Shown: positions 13,353 through 27,400, numbered from the stretch's first letter. The stretch: DNA of 64,000 nucleotides from Panorpa germanica (GCA_963678705.1 OY783212.1:17856001-17920000), one strand, 5' to 3'. Translations and numbers: made by a program. Notes: generated by a model from the sequence alone, not told the origin.

Positions 13353-13947
13353 CAATTGATTGTTCACTGAAATTGATGTTAATAAATGCGTATTGGTGTG
13401 TCTATTTTATTAAATATCTAAATATTGACTGAGATATAGCAATTAAAAGTTTGTATTGTAGTTTTAGAGCTAGAAATGGTCGGCCATATTTGTATGATGT
13501 GAAATGCATTTTAACGCCAGTTATATGTTGAGTAGGTCAGTGCTTTGGTAATGTTTTGTAGCTGTTGGTGGTCAAATAATCAAGTTAAGTCAAAAAATAA
13601 TAAGTTTTTATTTTATTTAACCCAGTTAAGGCAGACATAATATTGGAATTTGATTGTTCCTTGAAATAGCTGTAAATAATATTTGATATTTTGATATATA
13701 AATACATATAGCAGAGATTTATGAGCTGTAAGGTTGGCAGCGATTGTGATGTCACATGCATTTGGAATGTGTACAACGTTGAATCCCTTTAATAATTAAA
13801 GAGACAAAATGTCTTTTTTAATTGTTAATATCTCTTACATATAAGGAGTTATTAAAATATAATTGAACATTTGAGGTTCTAGTAACCCACTTTATCAATA
13901 TATAGTACACTTTTGTAGAAATTAAGACATACGACACGAGCTCATTG
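13353..13947 (+). mobile_element. MITE family B, copy 2
   Basis: Matches the other B copies from AAATTGATGTTAATAAATG to the right terminus, here degenerate as GACACGAGCTCATT. The left terminal repeat is missing or replaced. Confidence 0.8.
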
Positions 13948-14602
13948 ATTATTTAACTGCCGAACTTCACACTTCTATTCAAACAAAACTCTGATTCCAG
14001 TATCAGCTGTCAATTCGCCACGGATACTATGGTACGTTCAACACTGACATGCATTCTTTTTGTTTACACGTATATTTATATGATTTTTAAATTTAATTAA
14101 GTGTTTTATACAATTAACACCATATTGATTGTCGACAACTACAATTAATTACGCTAACATTTTTATAGATCTAGCTCAATATAAATTGGTTAAGATTAAG
14201 GACCATATCATTTGCATCTAGTGAAAAATATAAACTAAGACCTCTTTTTTGTAACTATTTGAGTTGTACTTTTATAACCTTAAAATGATGTTTTAAATGG
14301 CTTGTAGTAAGGTAGCAAGTGTGAAACTACACTGCAAAACCATCTGGGAGATACGAAAATTAAAGGGATGAATACTACGTTAATTTTTACGTCCGCGTAC
14401 ATCACGATTTGTTTTACTTTGTTCTACAGTTTCTCTCAGTTCTCCCTGAGATAAAATAATGGACTAAAAGTTTAAAGGCTGCTTTATTTTAGAACGTAAG
14501 ATGATATAGCGTTATCTAAATACGTTACAAAAGAGGGGTCTTAGAATACTCGAATTTTTGTGTTTATGCATTTTTGTGTAGCATACTCATGTATATTATG
14601 TT
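13948..14602. other. Spacer downstream of GABA-B-R1
   Basis: No gene found. The region lies beyond the putative polyadenylation site of the receptor gene. Confidence 0.45.
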
Positions 14603-14610
14603 GTGAAAAT

Positions 14611-14790
14611 CAGAGATGTGCACAAATACTTTTCAAAAGCATTTAAATACAAAATGCAAATACCTCGTTATTTTCCTATTTCAAATACAAATATACTCTT
14701 AAAAGATATTTAAATACAAAATGGAAAATAGGTATTTACTATTTTGTATTTGCATTTTGAGTATATGTATTTGAAAAACGCACATCTCTG
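14611..14790. mobile_element. hAT-like MITE, family H, copy 1
   Basis: 180 bp with inverted ends CAGAGATGTGC. The 8-bp target duplication GTGAAAAT at 14603-14610 and 14791-14798 is exact, as expected for hAT elements. The internal sequence is built from AAATAC-type repeats. Confidence 0.92.
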
Positions 14791-14955
14791 GTGAAAATGA
14801 TTTTTGAATTTAGGAATGTGGTTCCAAAATGAATAAGTATCATGCTCTGATATATTCGCAGTAATTATAGAAATATTATAGAAACGACCATCTGTATCAA
14901 GAACTCACAAGACACTGAAAGACTTAATCTTAATTAAGTCTGTTTATAAAAACGT

Positions 14956-14961
14956 TTTATT
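14956..14961 (-). terminator. Candidate polyadenylation signal of GABA-B-R1
   Basis: AATAAA on the minus strand about 175 nt after the stop codon. It is the only canonical signal I noticed before a MITE at 14790. Its position suits a short 3' UTR, but no transcript end can be read from sequence alone. Confidence 0.35.
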
Positions 14962-15133
14962 TCAGATATGAAAGTGCACTAGCTCTGACGTCATACTTGT
15001 ATATATATCTATATAAATCACAATTTATAAAACATTTCCTATCAAAACACATATAATATAAATTTATCTTCATTTCAATAAGTTCATTTCACAGTTTGAT
15101 AACAAAACTTAAAAAAAAACACATTATTACATT

Positions 15134-15418
15134 TTACAAATAACTTTCCGAAAATTCAAAATCGGATTGACTCGCCCTGGACGACCTCGTATACATAGAG
15201 AAACCGCCTCCTAAGGCTGAGTCAAAATCACTGTTAGTCACTAGGTCAGCAACAATTAGTGGTGCCGCTTCTGCGTTTGCTTTGCTCAGGGGCTTACCTG
15301 ATGTGATACCCGTATTTATGGGAGTCACTCCTGGAGGAGGAAGGACCGTGGTACCTGTCGTCCTTAATGATTCTCTCTCCGAAAGGCGTTGCTTGAGCAG
15401 GCGAATTTTATCTTCTTT
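15134..15418 (-). CDS. GABA-B-R1: GABA-B-R1 last coding exon e13, tail
   Basis: 94 codons and [19 protein letters not shown] completes the coiled coil. A Gly/Thr/Pro-containing linker follows, then an acidic, serine- and phenylalanine-rich C terminus ending ESYL. I see no RSRR-type ER-retention motif such as the one in the mammalian GABBR1 tail. A strong internal GTAAGC donor-like site lies at 15297-15292. Confidence 0.93.
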   Translation of the reverse strand, partial: KEDKIRLLKQRLSERESLRTTGTTVLPPPGVTPINTGITSGKPLSKANAEAAPLIVADLVTNSDFDSALGGGFSMYTRSSRASQSDFEFSESYL

Positions 15419-18400
15419 CTACGGAAATAATAAAATTGGTTGATGTTCTCTATTACGTTGAAAGCAATAATTATTTGACTTACTGCAGCTATTTGTTTTT
15501 GCAGTTCATCGTTTTCTACCAATAGTTTTTGATAACGTTCTTCATCTTCTTTTGTAATTCCAACATCCGGATTGTATTTTGATTCAGCCTTATCGCGTGG
15601 ATGTCGGATCACCTCGATTACCTAAGATTATAAAATGTGTAAAATTTAATTTTAATATTTTACTTAAAGAGCCCTTAGAGCATATATATGGAGTGTGAAT
15701 AGCCTGTGTTTCCTATATATTAAAAGTGTGTCCAAAATGTGTTTGAGAGAGAAAGGTTCCTATATATATATGTTCCTATTTGTTCTATATGTGCTTGCGT
15801 CTAAAGTGACAGCTGTCTAGATATAATAAATATTAATATTCTATTAAGATATAATAAATATTAAATATGTAAAGAAATTATATTTCTTTAGATGGTATAA
15901 AGCTCGTCTGTCGGTAAAACAATGACTGTTCAGTGAAAACATATACTCATGAACACCATAGATGCGCTGTAGGGATAACGGCCAACACAGTTGATATTTG
16001 GAGTGGATAGAATTCACGTTTTTAGTTATCTATATCTACATTACTTTATTTTAGTAAAATGTCATATACTGTCAACAACTGTCACGTATTATATCTAGAC
16101 AGCAGTGACTTGACAACTGACACTTTCGACACAAGCGCATATAGAAAAAATAGGAACATATACTTTTCTCCCTCGCACACACTTTCAGGTTCAGCATTCT
16201 CTCTCCGTATATATATGCTCTAAGAAAGAGCCTAATTTGGTCTTAACTTGTTGTTTGTTTTGTTTTAAAAGTAAAGCTTGTTGCAAAATAATGTAATAAT
16301 TTACCTTGGGAACAAATATTAGTGCCATACTTAAGAAACAGCAGAAAATAACCGCAAGCGCCACGAAGGCAAAACTTGCGTCCTGCTGGCTGGCGATGAC
16401 CATTGTCACAGGAGCAGTGATCAAACACAGCACCACCACGTTGTAAATTGACATCCCCACGTATCGGGAATCGTTGATTTGTTTTACTTTGATAGAGCGC
16501 GTTTCGTAGGCCAGAAATAAACCAAAAACCAGTACTAGGCCTTTGTATCCATATATGACACCTGTAATATACATATATAATTATTATATATTCCGGAAAA
16601 TGTAAACAAGAATAATTAAATAGTTAATTAAATTTATTGCAATTATTTGTCTTCAAATATTTTGATCGTGCAACATTGTAAATTTGTTAAAACAATACTT
16701 TAATTTGAATTATGTAAATATGGCAACAACACATCGTGTTTTGTTTATATTTGACCACCGGTAAGTCATATCAACTTCTATTAATTATTACGCAATGTTT
16801 TATTTTTAACAAAAATTATTGTAATATGTTAGAGTAGTGCTTAAAGATTTTTATATGTAAAAGAAAGAGATAGCAATATTATTTTAAAAAAATATTTCAT
16901 CTGGACAACAACGCATCGTGTTTTGTTTATGTTTAGCCACCTGCACTGAAATCAATGATCGGTAAGTCATAACAAATTCTATGAATTATTTCGTAATGTT
17001 TCATTTTTAACAAAAATTATTGTAATGTGTTAGAGTAGTGCATATTTTTATTTAAGATTTTTATATTTAAAAGAAAGAGATAGCAATATTATTTTAAAAA
17101 TATTTTAAAGTAAATAACTGAATTTAAGGTTAGGGTTGTGGGTGGATGTTTTACAGATAAAGACGAGCTTGAGACACTCGGGTCGACTGCTTAATGATTG
17201 TAAGTTGAAGGAAAGAGATGAATATAGTTTCTATATTAATCTAACAAAATAATTAGCAAGTACATATTCATTTGAATTTAAAAAAATATTTGTTTCGTTT
17301 GCAAGTTGAAACAAGTCAAAGATTTACTGGAATGTACTACGTGTGTGGGTGTTGAGTGGGTGGTGATAGTGTGAAAATGTGGGATGGGGTAAGTTTAAAG
17401 AGTGGGAGGGGGGTAGTGTTAACTCTCATAATTTATTCGAGTTTACGATATAAATAATTATGCAGAAAAATATAAATAAACAACAAAAACTATAGCTTTG
17501 CATGTTCTATTTATCTTCGGACAATGCAAAATATTTCTGTGCATTTTTTTCAAATAATAACTGACACATTTCCCTGAAACCACATTTATCATGCGAGGCA
17601 AACGGTTATTGACATGTCACACGTGATGATGACAGATACTGATGTCCGTCCACATCGTAAAGTTAAATGAACATATCGAATCACTAATTACCCAGCCAGA
17701 TAGTGTTGTGTTCACTCTCGCAGTGCTCCAGTTCCGGTCTGATTTTAATATCATCCTCGGATGTGAGCGGTGCTTCAAGTGGAAATTGTTCTATTTTTCT
17801 TTGGAGGGGATCATGCAGCTGCCACGTTAAAAGAATCACGAAGTCAATGATAATAAGACCCGTTACCATAGTGTATAACTTCCACGGTTCAACTTTTTTC
17901 TAGAAATATTAACAGGTTATATTATAGATATAAACATCTCAATAGATATAGATCTCAATAGATTGTTTTTTATGTATGGTAATATTTTACCTTAGGGTCT
18001 GTTTTTGCTTTTGTTGTAAATCTATGTACTCGCCAAACTTTACTAAACATGGCGCCGTAAGCCAAAGTAAATCCCATTGATAAAAGCCATGATCTAGCTT
18101 GACAAATCTGGAGGAAAACAAAATACATCATTTATTTCTATTTTCATTAAATGCTGTCACAGATTTTTAATGGGCTTGTGTCCTCATTTTTTAGTGGTCG
18201 ACTTTTCAATTGTTGATTGACTATTTTATTAAATATCTAAATGTTGACGGAGATATAGCAATTAAAAATTTGAATTGTAGTTTTAGCGCTAGAGATGTCG
18301 GCCATTTGTATGACGTGAAATGCATTGTATACGCCAGTTATTTGTTGATTAGGTCAGTGCTGTGGTAATGTTCTGCAGCTGTTGGTAGTCGAAATAATCA

Positions 18401-21400
18401 AGTCAAGTCAAAGAATAACAAGTTTTTATTTTATTTAACCCTGCTAAGGCAGACATAATACGGATTTTATTATTCCTTGAAATAAATGTAAATAATATTT
18501 GATATGTTGATATATAAATACATATAGCAGAGATTTATGAGCTGTAAGGTTGGTAACCTGTAAACTTGCCACAGGTCTGTCAACAATATAGCTCTGTTGT
18601 ATAAAAGAGATAGCAACTAGCGGTTGTAAAGTCACATGCACTTCGAATGTTGTAAAACGTTAAATCCCTTTCATAATTAAAGAGAAAAAATGACTTTTTT
18701 AATTGTTAATATCTCCTAACATATAAGGAGTTATTAAAAATAATTGAACATTCGAGGTTCTAGTAACTCACTTTATCAATATACGAGTATAGTACACTTT
18801 TATAGAAATTAAGACATAGGACACAAGCCCATTATCGTCATCAATATTACACAATCTGTAATGCATTTACCGCGTTGTAGCAGAGTCTACCGTATTCCAC
18901 ATAATAAACAAAATCTGTTTATACCTTACAAATTAAAGATACATAATTCGCGATTCCAATTTGACTATTGCATTGTCTTGTATAAAACTGAATTCAAACT
19001 AAAACGTGAAATTTGTTTCGATTGCAAATAGACATATGAATTTCTAATTATTCTTTTTATTGTTTTTGAAATTTTTAACCTGAGGATAAGTCTCCGCACT
19101 GACGAACTGCCCGTCGATTCCCAAGAGAAGAACAGAAATTAGACAAGTGATTACACCGGATAACATAATCGTATTGCAGACCGGGTGAGATGTTTGTATT
19201 ACCCTGGAAATAGAAATCAATAATTGTCAGTACAGTAACTTTAAATTCTGCTGACTATAAAGCCTTATTCCCACTCACTGTTTTGATATTTAATTTACTG
19301 TTTTTATTTAATATTGTAATCTAGATTTCAGGTTTTCGTTTAAGCATTCCTTTTTCACATTTGTGTTTTAATTTAAATTTAGTTAATTTAGTTGTTGCGT
19401 ATGCATTGTTAGTAATACAAATTTTGACAGTTCGACAAAATTGTATGTGAAATAATTAAAATTGCTATTTTTAATACCAATTAGTAATAGAAATTGTTTT
19501 CACTTCTATATTTAAAAAAAACTGACATTAAACTTCTTTTAAAAGTAAATCCTACTGCATTTTGACACATTGTCACATTTTGGAGGTTATAATATAATAC
19601 AGTTTTTCTTTGATTTTTAATTTGAAACATTGTAAGGTTCTAGAAAAACTAAAAAAACTTAAAATATAAATTTAATTAAAAAGTGGTACCGTGAATGACT
19701 ACGCGTATTGCCATATGCTAAACAATTTAAATTAAATACAAAATACAACATTAAATTAAAGCAGTGAGTAGGAATGATACTTAAGAATGTACCTTCTGTG
19801 GCTATGCCATATGTTAAAAATTATTAAGCCAAAAGCGACGAAGATCCCTGCGCTGGATATAGTTCCCATGCAGACAAATAGTGGAAGCGATACAGTCCGA
19901 AGTACTTTTCTTACAATTGTTCGATCTTGAGGAACTTTGCCACCTAAAAGAAATAGTTGGTTTATGTAAATGTTATCATTGTTGGTCGTGGAGATGTTGT
20001 CAATCAACAGAGATGTGCGTTTTTCAAATACATATACTCAAAATGCAAATACAAAATAGTAAATACCTATTTTCCTTGTATTTAAATATCTTTTAAGACT
20101 AAAAATCCTTTTTTCATTTTGTTACTTCATAGTGCTAATCAGTAAATATTATTTTTTGAATATAAACTTAAAACCGAACCAACATTAGCACCATCTATGA
20201 TCTAAAAATATCTGCACTGATAGATGTGCCTATTATTTTATTATCCTTTCTGTTTCCCCCACCATAAGACATCTGATTTTCGTTTACCTAAATTTGTTTA
20301 TCATATTTTCTTGTTCATTATTTGTTTTACTACAAGACAATCACTCCAGTCTAGTGCGACATAAACATACGACACTAATAAAACTCTTACCTTTTATTTT
20401 TATGAAACAAAAATGTTTCAAAACGAAGTCGGTCTTTATCAAAGAGAATTCTCATAATTATCAAAAAAAAATAACATTTATATTAGTAACATAAAGAGTA
20501 TTCTATTTTCTCAAAAGTATTTTTAAAATACGTGAACAAATATTTGAAATAGGAAAATAACAAGGTATTTGCATTTTGTATTTAATTGCTTTTGAAAAGC
20601 ATTTGTGCACATCTCTGTCAATCAACTTACCAGCCCATTCTTCCCGATTCATCCACGTCAAGTTGTCAGCCTGTGTGTCATAATATCCAAGGATGTTATA
20701 GGTACCGTTGATCATTTGTTCTATCTGCGTTAAGGCAATACGATCTCCCTGGGAACTGAATGCCACGACACCCTAAGACAGAGAGAGAAAACTTTGAGAA
20801 GTAATTAAGATAAGAGAAAAGTTTGTGGTCAGTTTGGGAAACCTAATACAATTAAAGTTATAAATTGTAAATGATTTGATTTGTTCTATAATTGTATTGT
20901 ACTCAAATACTGCAAAACCACATTTGAACTTTTTGAAGGAAACAAGAACTGAAAACAATATGAAACAACAGATACTGCTACTCGATACTTTAAACTTGAG
21001 ATGTTTAAAACTTTGTTCAAAGTATTTAACTTCATCATTTATTAATTAAATAATAAAAGTTTAGACATTTAATGTTTTATTTGCTGCTTACCGAAACTCC
21101 TAAGAACTGCGTTGAATTAATTGCTGCGTAGATATCATCTGCTGTTTCCTTATCTGTGTAAGTGAAATTTTTTAAACTTTTTCCTTGTCTGCTTAACCGG
21201 GACATCGTTTTATTGAAAGCCAGCGCGACGCTCCAGACTGCATCGTATGCCAGAGGTGCTTCCTGGTATCCTTCAGGGTAACGACCGTTGTCTATGTCGT
21301 ATCCATCGGAACGAAGGACATCTTCCAGGCGACTTCTAAAAAGGGAGGGTTTTGTAAATTAATTATTGAGATTATATTTCCTTTTTCACAACCATCGTAA

Positions 21401-24400
21401 TATAATAATTGTGAAATTGTCTATGAATTGCCATCTACTTTACACAACACACAAAAATAATTCATTATTAATTATTTTTATTTTGTTTATATTTAGTTTA
21501 AACATTATTATTATTTTGTTTATGTTTGACCACCTGCACTGAGATCAATGACCGGTAAGTCATAACAAATTCTGTTCATTATTTCGTAATGTTTCATTTT
21601 TAACAAAAATTATTGTAATGTGTTAGAGTAGTGCTTAAAGATTTTTATATGTAAAAGAAAGAGATAGCAATATTATTTTAAAAATATTTATAAAGTAAAC
21701 AATTGAATTTAATGTTAGGGTTATGTCGATGGATGTGTTGCAGATAAAGACGAGGTTGAGACATTCAGGTCGACTGCTTACTGATTATCAGTTGAAGAAA
21801 AGAGATGGATATAGTTTCCAGATCAATCTAACAAAATAACTAGCAATTACATATATATTTGAATTTAAAAAATATTTGATTTGTTTGCAAGTTGAAACTT
21901 GAACGTGTGGTGTGGAGGGGGTACGGATAGTATGGAAAGAGAAGTGTAAAAGCAAACATTTATATTTTTTGTAAATTAATAATTTGCCAAGAACTTTCCT
22001 TAAGTCGTTTAATATTTGATGGCAAAGTTTTCTATAAATTAATAAATTCTTGCTTTAAAATTGTCTCCGCGTACTATAACCTTTTCTCATTACTAAAACG
22101 AACCCGTTGAAATATACGAGGAAGATATAATAAATAGGAGGAACATGTCCTTAGCCCTTTATTCCACTTTTATGTCTTCTGACAGTCATCAAAGGGAGAA
22201 AGACTGGAGCGACATAAGCTCTTTAGATCTCAGTTCCTTTTAACATCGTTTCCACAACTGTCTCGGTACGTAAAATTCATTATTAATTTGCTGCTGAACT
22301 GAAAGTCATATTGTTATAAGCAGAAAACCGTTGTCACTGCTCGGTCTTCGTACACACTCGTGAACACTCGTGCACGTTTGAACGAGGTTTGAGCTTCGAT
22401 TAATATTAAATTAATTAAAATCTTGTTCTAAGCTGATTTAAAGATTAATGAAGTATTTGTATTACATAATATGTAGGTATAGTAAGATTACGACTTATCT
22501 AATTGATAAGTACATGTTAACATAGGTTTTAATGAGGTAGTGCAATGGTTCTGAACCTGTGAACCGCATTCCCACTCACTGTTTTGATATTAAATTTACT
22601 GCTTTTACCTGTAATCTAGATTTCAGGTTTTCGTTTAAGCATTCCTTTTCACATTTGTGTTTTAATTTGAGTTTAGTTATTTTAGTTGGCGCGTATGCAT
22701 CGTTAGTAATATAAATTTTGACAGTTCGACCTAAAATTGTATGTGAAATAATTAAAATTACTGTTTTTAATAACAATTAGTCATAGAAATTGTTTTCACT
22801 TCTATATTTTTGAGAAACTCTCATTGAACTTCTTTTGACAGATTGTCACATTTTGGAGGTTATAATATAATATAGTTTTGCTTAATTTAATATTTTTAAT
22901 TTGAAACGTTAGATATTGTAAGGTTCTAAAAAAACTAAGAAAACTTAAAATAAAAATTTAATTAAAAATGGTACTGTGAATGACTACGCGTATTGCCATA
23001 TGCTAAACAATTTAAATTAAATACAAAATTAAATTAAAGCAATGAGTAGGAGTAATACTTAAGAGGTTGCAACTTATTCAAGTTATTTCTCTTCTTTAGG
23101 TAATGTACAAAATGCAATAGCCTCACAAATGTAGGAAAAGAAATAACGGCGCATTTGCATAAGTAAATTATCCCCGCTAAACAGTTCTGCGAATTTAAGG
23201 TTATCTAACATAATAAAAATCACGACAACAATATTACCTAATATAAAATGTTTCATTACCTATTTTTCGGCTTTTAAAAAAATAAGTGTAAGTGCCTTTA
23301 ATAAATTTTAAAATCTAGAGAATACATTTGATTAACGTTTTTAAAATAGCTGTAAAATAATAAAGCAAAACCTAATTAAATAAAATATTACATGAATGAA
23401 AATCAACATTCATTTTTTGTGTTTAGCGGCTCCTTCTTTTCTAAATTCTATTCGAAAAGATATTCCACACACAACGTATTATGAGAGGTCTTAAAGGTTA
23501 AGAACCACTTAGCTAGCGGCTGAGATGTATTCCAACAATAGAATGACTGACATATTAGATGGGAACACAAAGACACTGCCTTCGAGCTTCGCGTGTGTTT
23601 GTAGCAAGGTAACAGTAAGAGAACAATCAATATGAAGGTTACAATTCTACCTATTATATTAATTTCAATCAAGGTATGATTATTCATGCTTCACAAATGT
23701 CTCAACTACATACGAATCATGATTAAGGGCACCATTTCGCTTAAGAGTAAGTTGTAAGGTTTATTATTATAAGAGTAACGTAGAGTATATTATCTTATTT
23801 TATGGGTTTATAAGATATTACATTAACCGCTGAGGATTTTTACATTCATTACGTCTTTTATAGGCGTCGGTGGTGTAATGGTCAGCATAGTTGCCTTCCA
23901 AGCAGTTGATCCGGGTTCGATTCCCGGCCGACGCACTTTCTTTTAAAATTTTTACCATTTACATAATACGTACACCGCAATTTCGAATATATGACTCCTC
24001 TCTACCCTAAAAATAACAACATCCCTACTACCTACAACCCTAATACCGGCTAGAGCCTTTCCAACGTCAAACCATTCTGTGCACACCACCACTACTCTTT
24101 CTTATTAAGCCTTTATAATAATTAAAAACAAGTTACAAATATTTTACTAGTCCCAACGCAACGGCTGAGTATAGACATAAGGGTTCTTTCACCCTTTGAA
24201 ACAGACTGCGTTCGACATACTACTTTGTAGTAGAGTGTATTGTAGTTGCTTTGCATTAGCACACTTTATTAAGGTAGCAAATTGATATTTTAATATGTAT
24301 TAATACACTACTGCTGCGAAATAAGGGCCTTACTACACTGCAATCCTTTTCTTGTGTAATGCGAATTCCTCTTTGTGTTTACGATATCATATATCTAAAA

Positions 24401-27400
24401 TATAGTATATAATATAGTATATATATAATATATACTTTTATTACTTTCGATCCAGTAGTATATTGATAAATATTTCAATAGAAACTTCCTCTCATGACAA
24501 AGTGTGTTAATGCGAAACAACTCCAATACAATCTCTGTTCCACTGTGAGATAAACCCAACGTTTTAGCGTCATCCATTTTCAGGCTAGTGCTAGTGAAGT
24601 GGAAAATTTCTTAGAAGTAACCTAAGTGCGTTATACACAGTTTGTTAAATATAATCAACAATGAATCTGTCAATTAACTAGGACACAAAACAAATATTTA
24701 CCTAAATTCTTCTCTTGTCATTCCAGATATTGTTTTTTGGTTATTCCGGTTCCACATCAAAGCTTCCGTCGTCAAGTGTCCTTCCGCTGCGATTTTCATT
24801 TGTTCCTTCGTACATTCGATGCCTTCCTTCTCCAAATTCACTTCAAACCAATTGTCCTCGTACCACCCTAAAATTCATCAAATATTTGCTCACACTTTTA
24901 TACAAATTTCTTATCAGTGCTTAAAACCTCATTCCCACTCACTGTTTTGATATTTAATTTACTGTTTTTATTTAATATTGTAATCTAGATTTCAGGTTCT
25001 CGTTTAAGCATTTCTTTTCACATTTGTGTTTTAATTTAAGTTTAGTTAATTTAGTTGGTGCGTATGCATCGTTTGTAATATAAATTTTTAAATGTGAATT
25101 AATTAAAATAGCTATTTTTAGTAACAATTAGTAATAGAAATTGTTTTCACTTCTATATTTTTCAAAAACTGACATTAAACTTCTTTTAAAAATATATACA
25201 TAGTTTTTCTTAATTTAATATTTTTAATTTAAAACATTGGACCTTGTAAGGTTCTAAAAAAAACTAAGAAAACTTAAAAAATAAATTAAATTAAAAATGG
25301 TACTGTGAATGACTACGCGTATTGCCATATGCTAAACAATTTAAATTAAATACAAAATAAAATTAAAGCAGTGAGTGGAAATGATACTTAAGACTACTAA
25401 TCATTTTAATTTAGAATAACAGTTTTTTAAAAAAGTTTATAAATAAGATGACAGAAAAGAAATAAATAATCAAGATGGCAAATCAGCGGATGTGATTGCA
25501 CCTACCAATAAAGAACCAGACGTAAGACCTTCCATACAGCTGCTGTTTATACATTTCACACAAAACTCTTCTCGCGGCAACAACATAGAAGAGTCCCACG
25601 ATGACCCTTGCATCCTGTCTTCGTAAATTACGTACTGCATCTGTAGGATCTGATAAAAAAGATTGTCTTGTCACGATTTCGATTCCAGATTCAGTACACC
25701 TCGACTCCAAATCCTCGACAGTCTGTGGAACAATATTTCACCAGTTAAACCACGATCATAATCACGAGAATTCACAATATGTCTATATAACATAGAAGTC
25801 AATGTAATAATAAAAGGGAACGAATCAAAGTTGATTTGTTGTTTTCCATTCTCTAAAATTGACACCATTTGCTATCTAAATTACCCTTTCAAAAGTCCAT
25901 ATGTCCGTTTTAACGTTAGCGAATATACGGGTGAATGAAGGGGAGGGTTTTGCGCTCTGTTCTGTTGAACTTTGATCCTTAGAAATTTAAACCCTTTGAT
26001 AAGAGTAATTGAGATATTAAAATGACCACATTTGGAATATATAGAGCATGGAACAGGGGTTGTGAAGTTATGGATGCGTGCCAGATTGAACATTTTGTTG
26101 GCACGTTTCCGATTTATTTGAGATATAATCATAAAAATTCAAATTTGCGGATAGAATTCAATTTAGTCCAAATCCAATTATTTCATAAGAATATTTGTTT
26201 CTCTTTCCAACACCATACATTTAAATATAGTCTTAGTATAGTTGTCTCTTTTACATGTGAAAATATTTATTTTAGAATAACATAGAAAAAGAAACAAGAT
26301 ATATTTGTCTCTGTTACACTTTAATGGTTTATTTGTAACTTCATTCACGGTAGTGAGGCCAGGTGAAGTGATTTTGCCAAAACGATAAAAAATAGCATAT
26401 TTTCGATAATGTTTTTGGACGACACAGTTAATATATAATTATTTCTATAATTACTACATGATAAAATGACATTTGAAGAATACTTTGTGATATTTTCATA
26501 AATAAATATCAAGGAATGAGACATTGATAGCGAATCTCCGCAGACGTCACAAGAAATAGTAACATTGCGCTGCCACTCATAACTCATCACTGGATTTTTT
26601 TAAATCGAAAAACCAAAATGATTTCATTAGTTGATTAGTTTCTGCATGTAACGCTGTCGCGTTTTTATTTTTTGAAAAAAATCAGAAACTTTGTTATTTT
26701 AAAATACGTTAAAATAAAAAAATTAAAAAAAACTCGAAAGCGTTATCTCGACATTTATGTAAAGAAAGAGTGTGCAAAGTTTTAAAAGAATCGGTCCAGT
26801 AGATTTTGAGCTAGAGAGGGCCCCGACTCTAAAAAAGCTATGTGTGAGAAACCGCATTTAAAAGTTTCAAAGTAACACGAAAGCAGATCAGAGAAGTGAA
26901 GACTTAAAATTCTATATCTCCGACAGTTTTACTCCAATCGACTTCAAATTTTTACACAATAAACTTAATATGTTGTACAATAATATAAATACATTAAAAC
27001 AAAGTTAAAACCTTAGCCCCCCCTTAACGGCATATCAGAATTTCGTAATGTGCTCCTAAAAATGTTTACCACTACTGATATATAGTACTAGGTTCATTAA
27101 TTCTCAACGTGTCAATGCTGCTGAAGTGGGGTGTCCTACCTTTTGATAAATGAAGAACTGTACATTGTATAGTGTTTTGCATGTAGTGAATAAATATGAT
27201 TCCATGTTTACTAGAATATCCATTAGAGTTGGAAAACTAGCAAGTTGGAGCACTTGACATTGTGTGAACTCGTTACCCGTACCAGTTCATGTTCATGCAA
27301 TGCCAAGAAGTTAATATTATTAGGTGAACTTTTCTTTAAGACTGACCTCCACCACTTGTTGCTGATGTGGTATACTATAGCAGACTATTACTATTGCAGA

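Noticed and set aside
20503-20766. Exon e6 ORF extended past the donor
   Set aside because: Similarity stops at the GTAAGT site, and the extension is the MITE terminal sequence.
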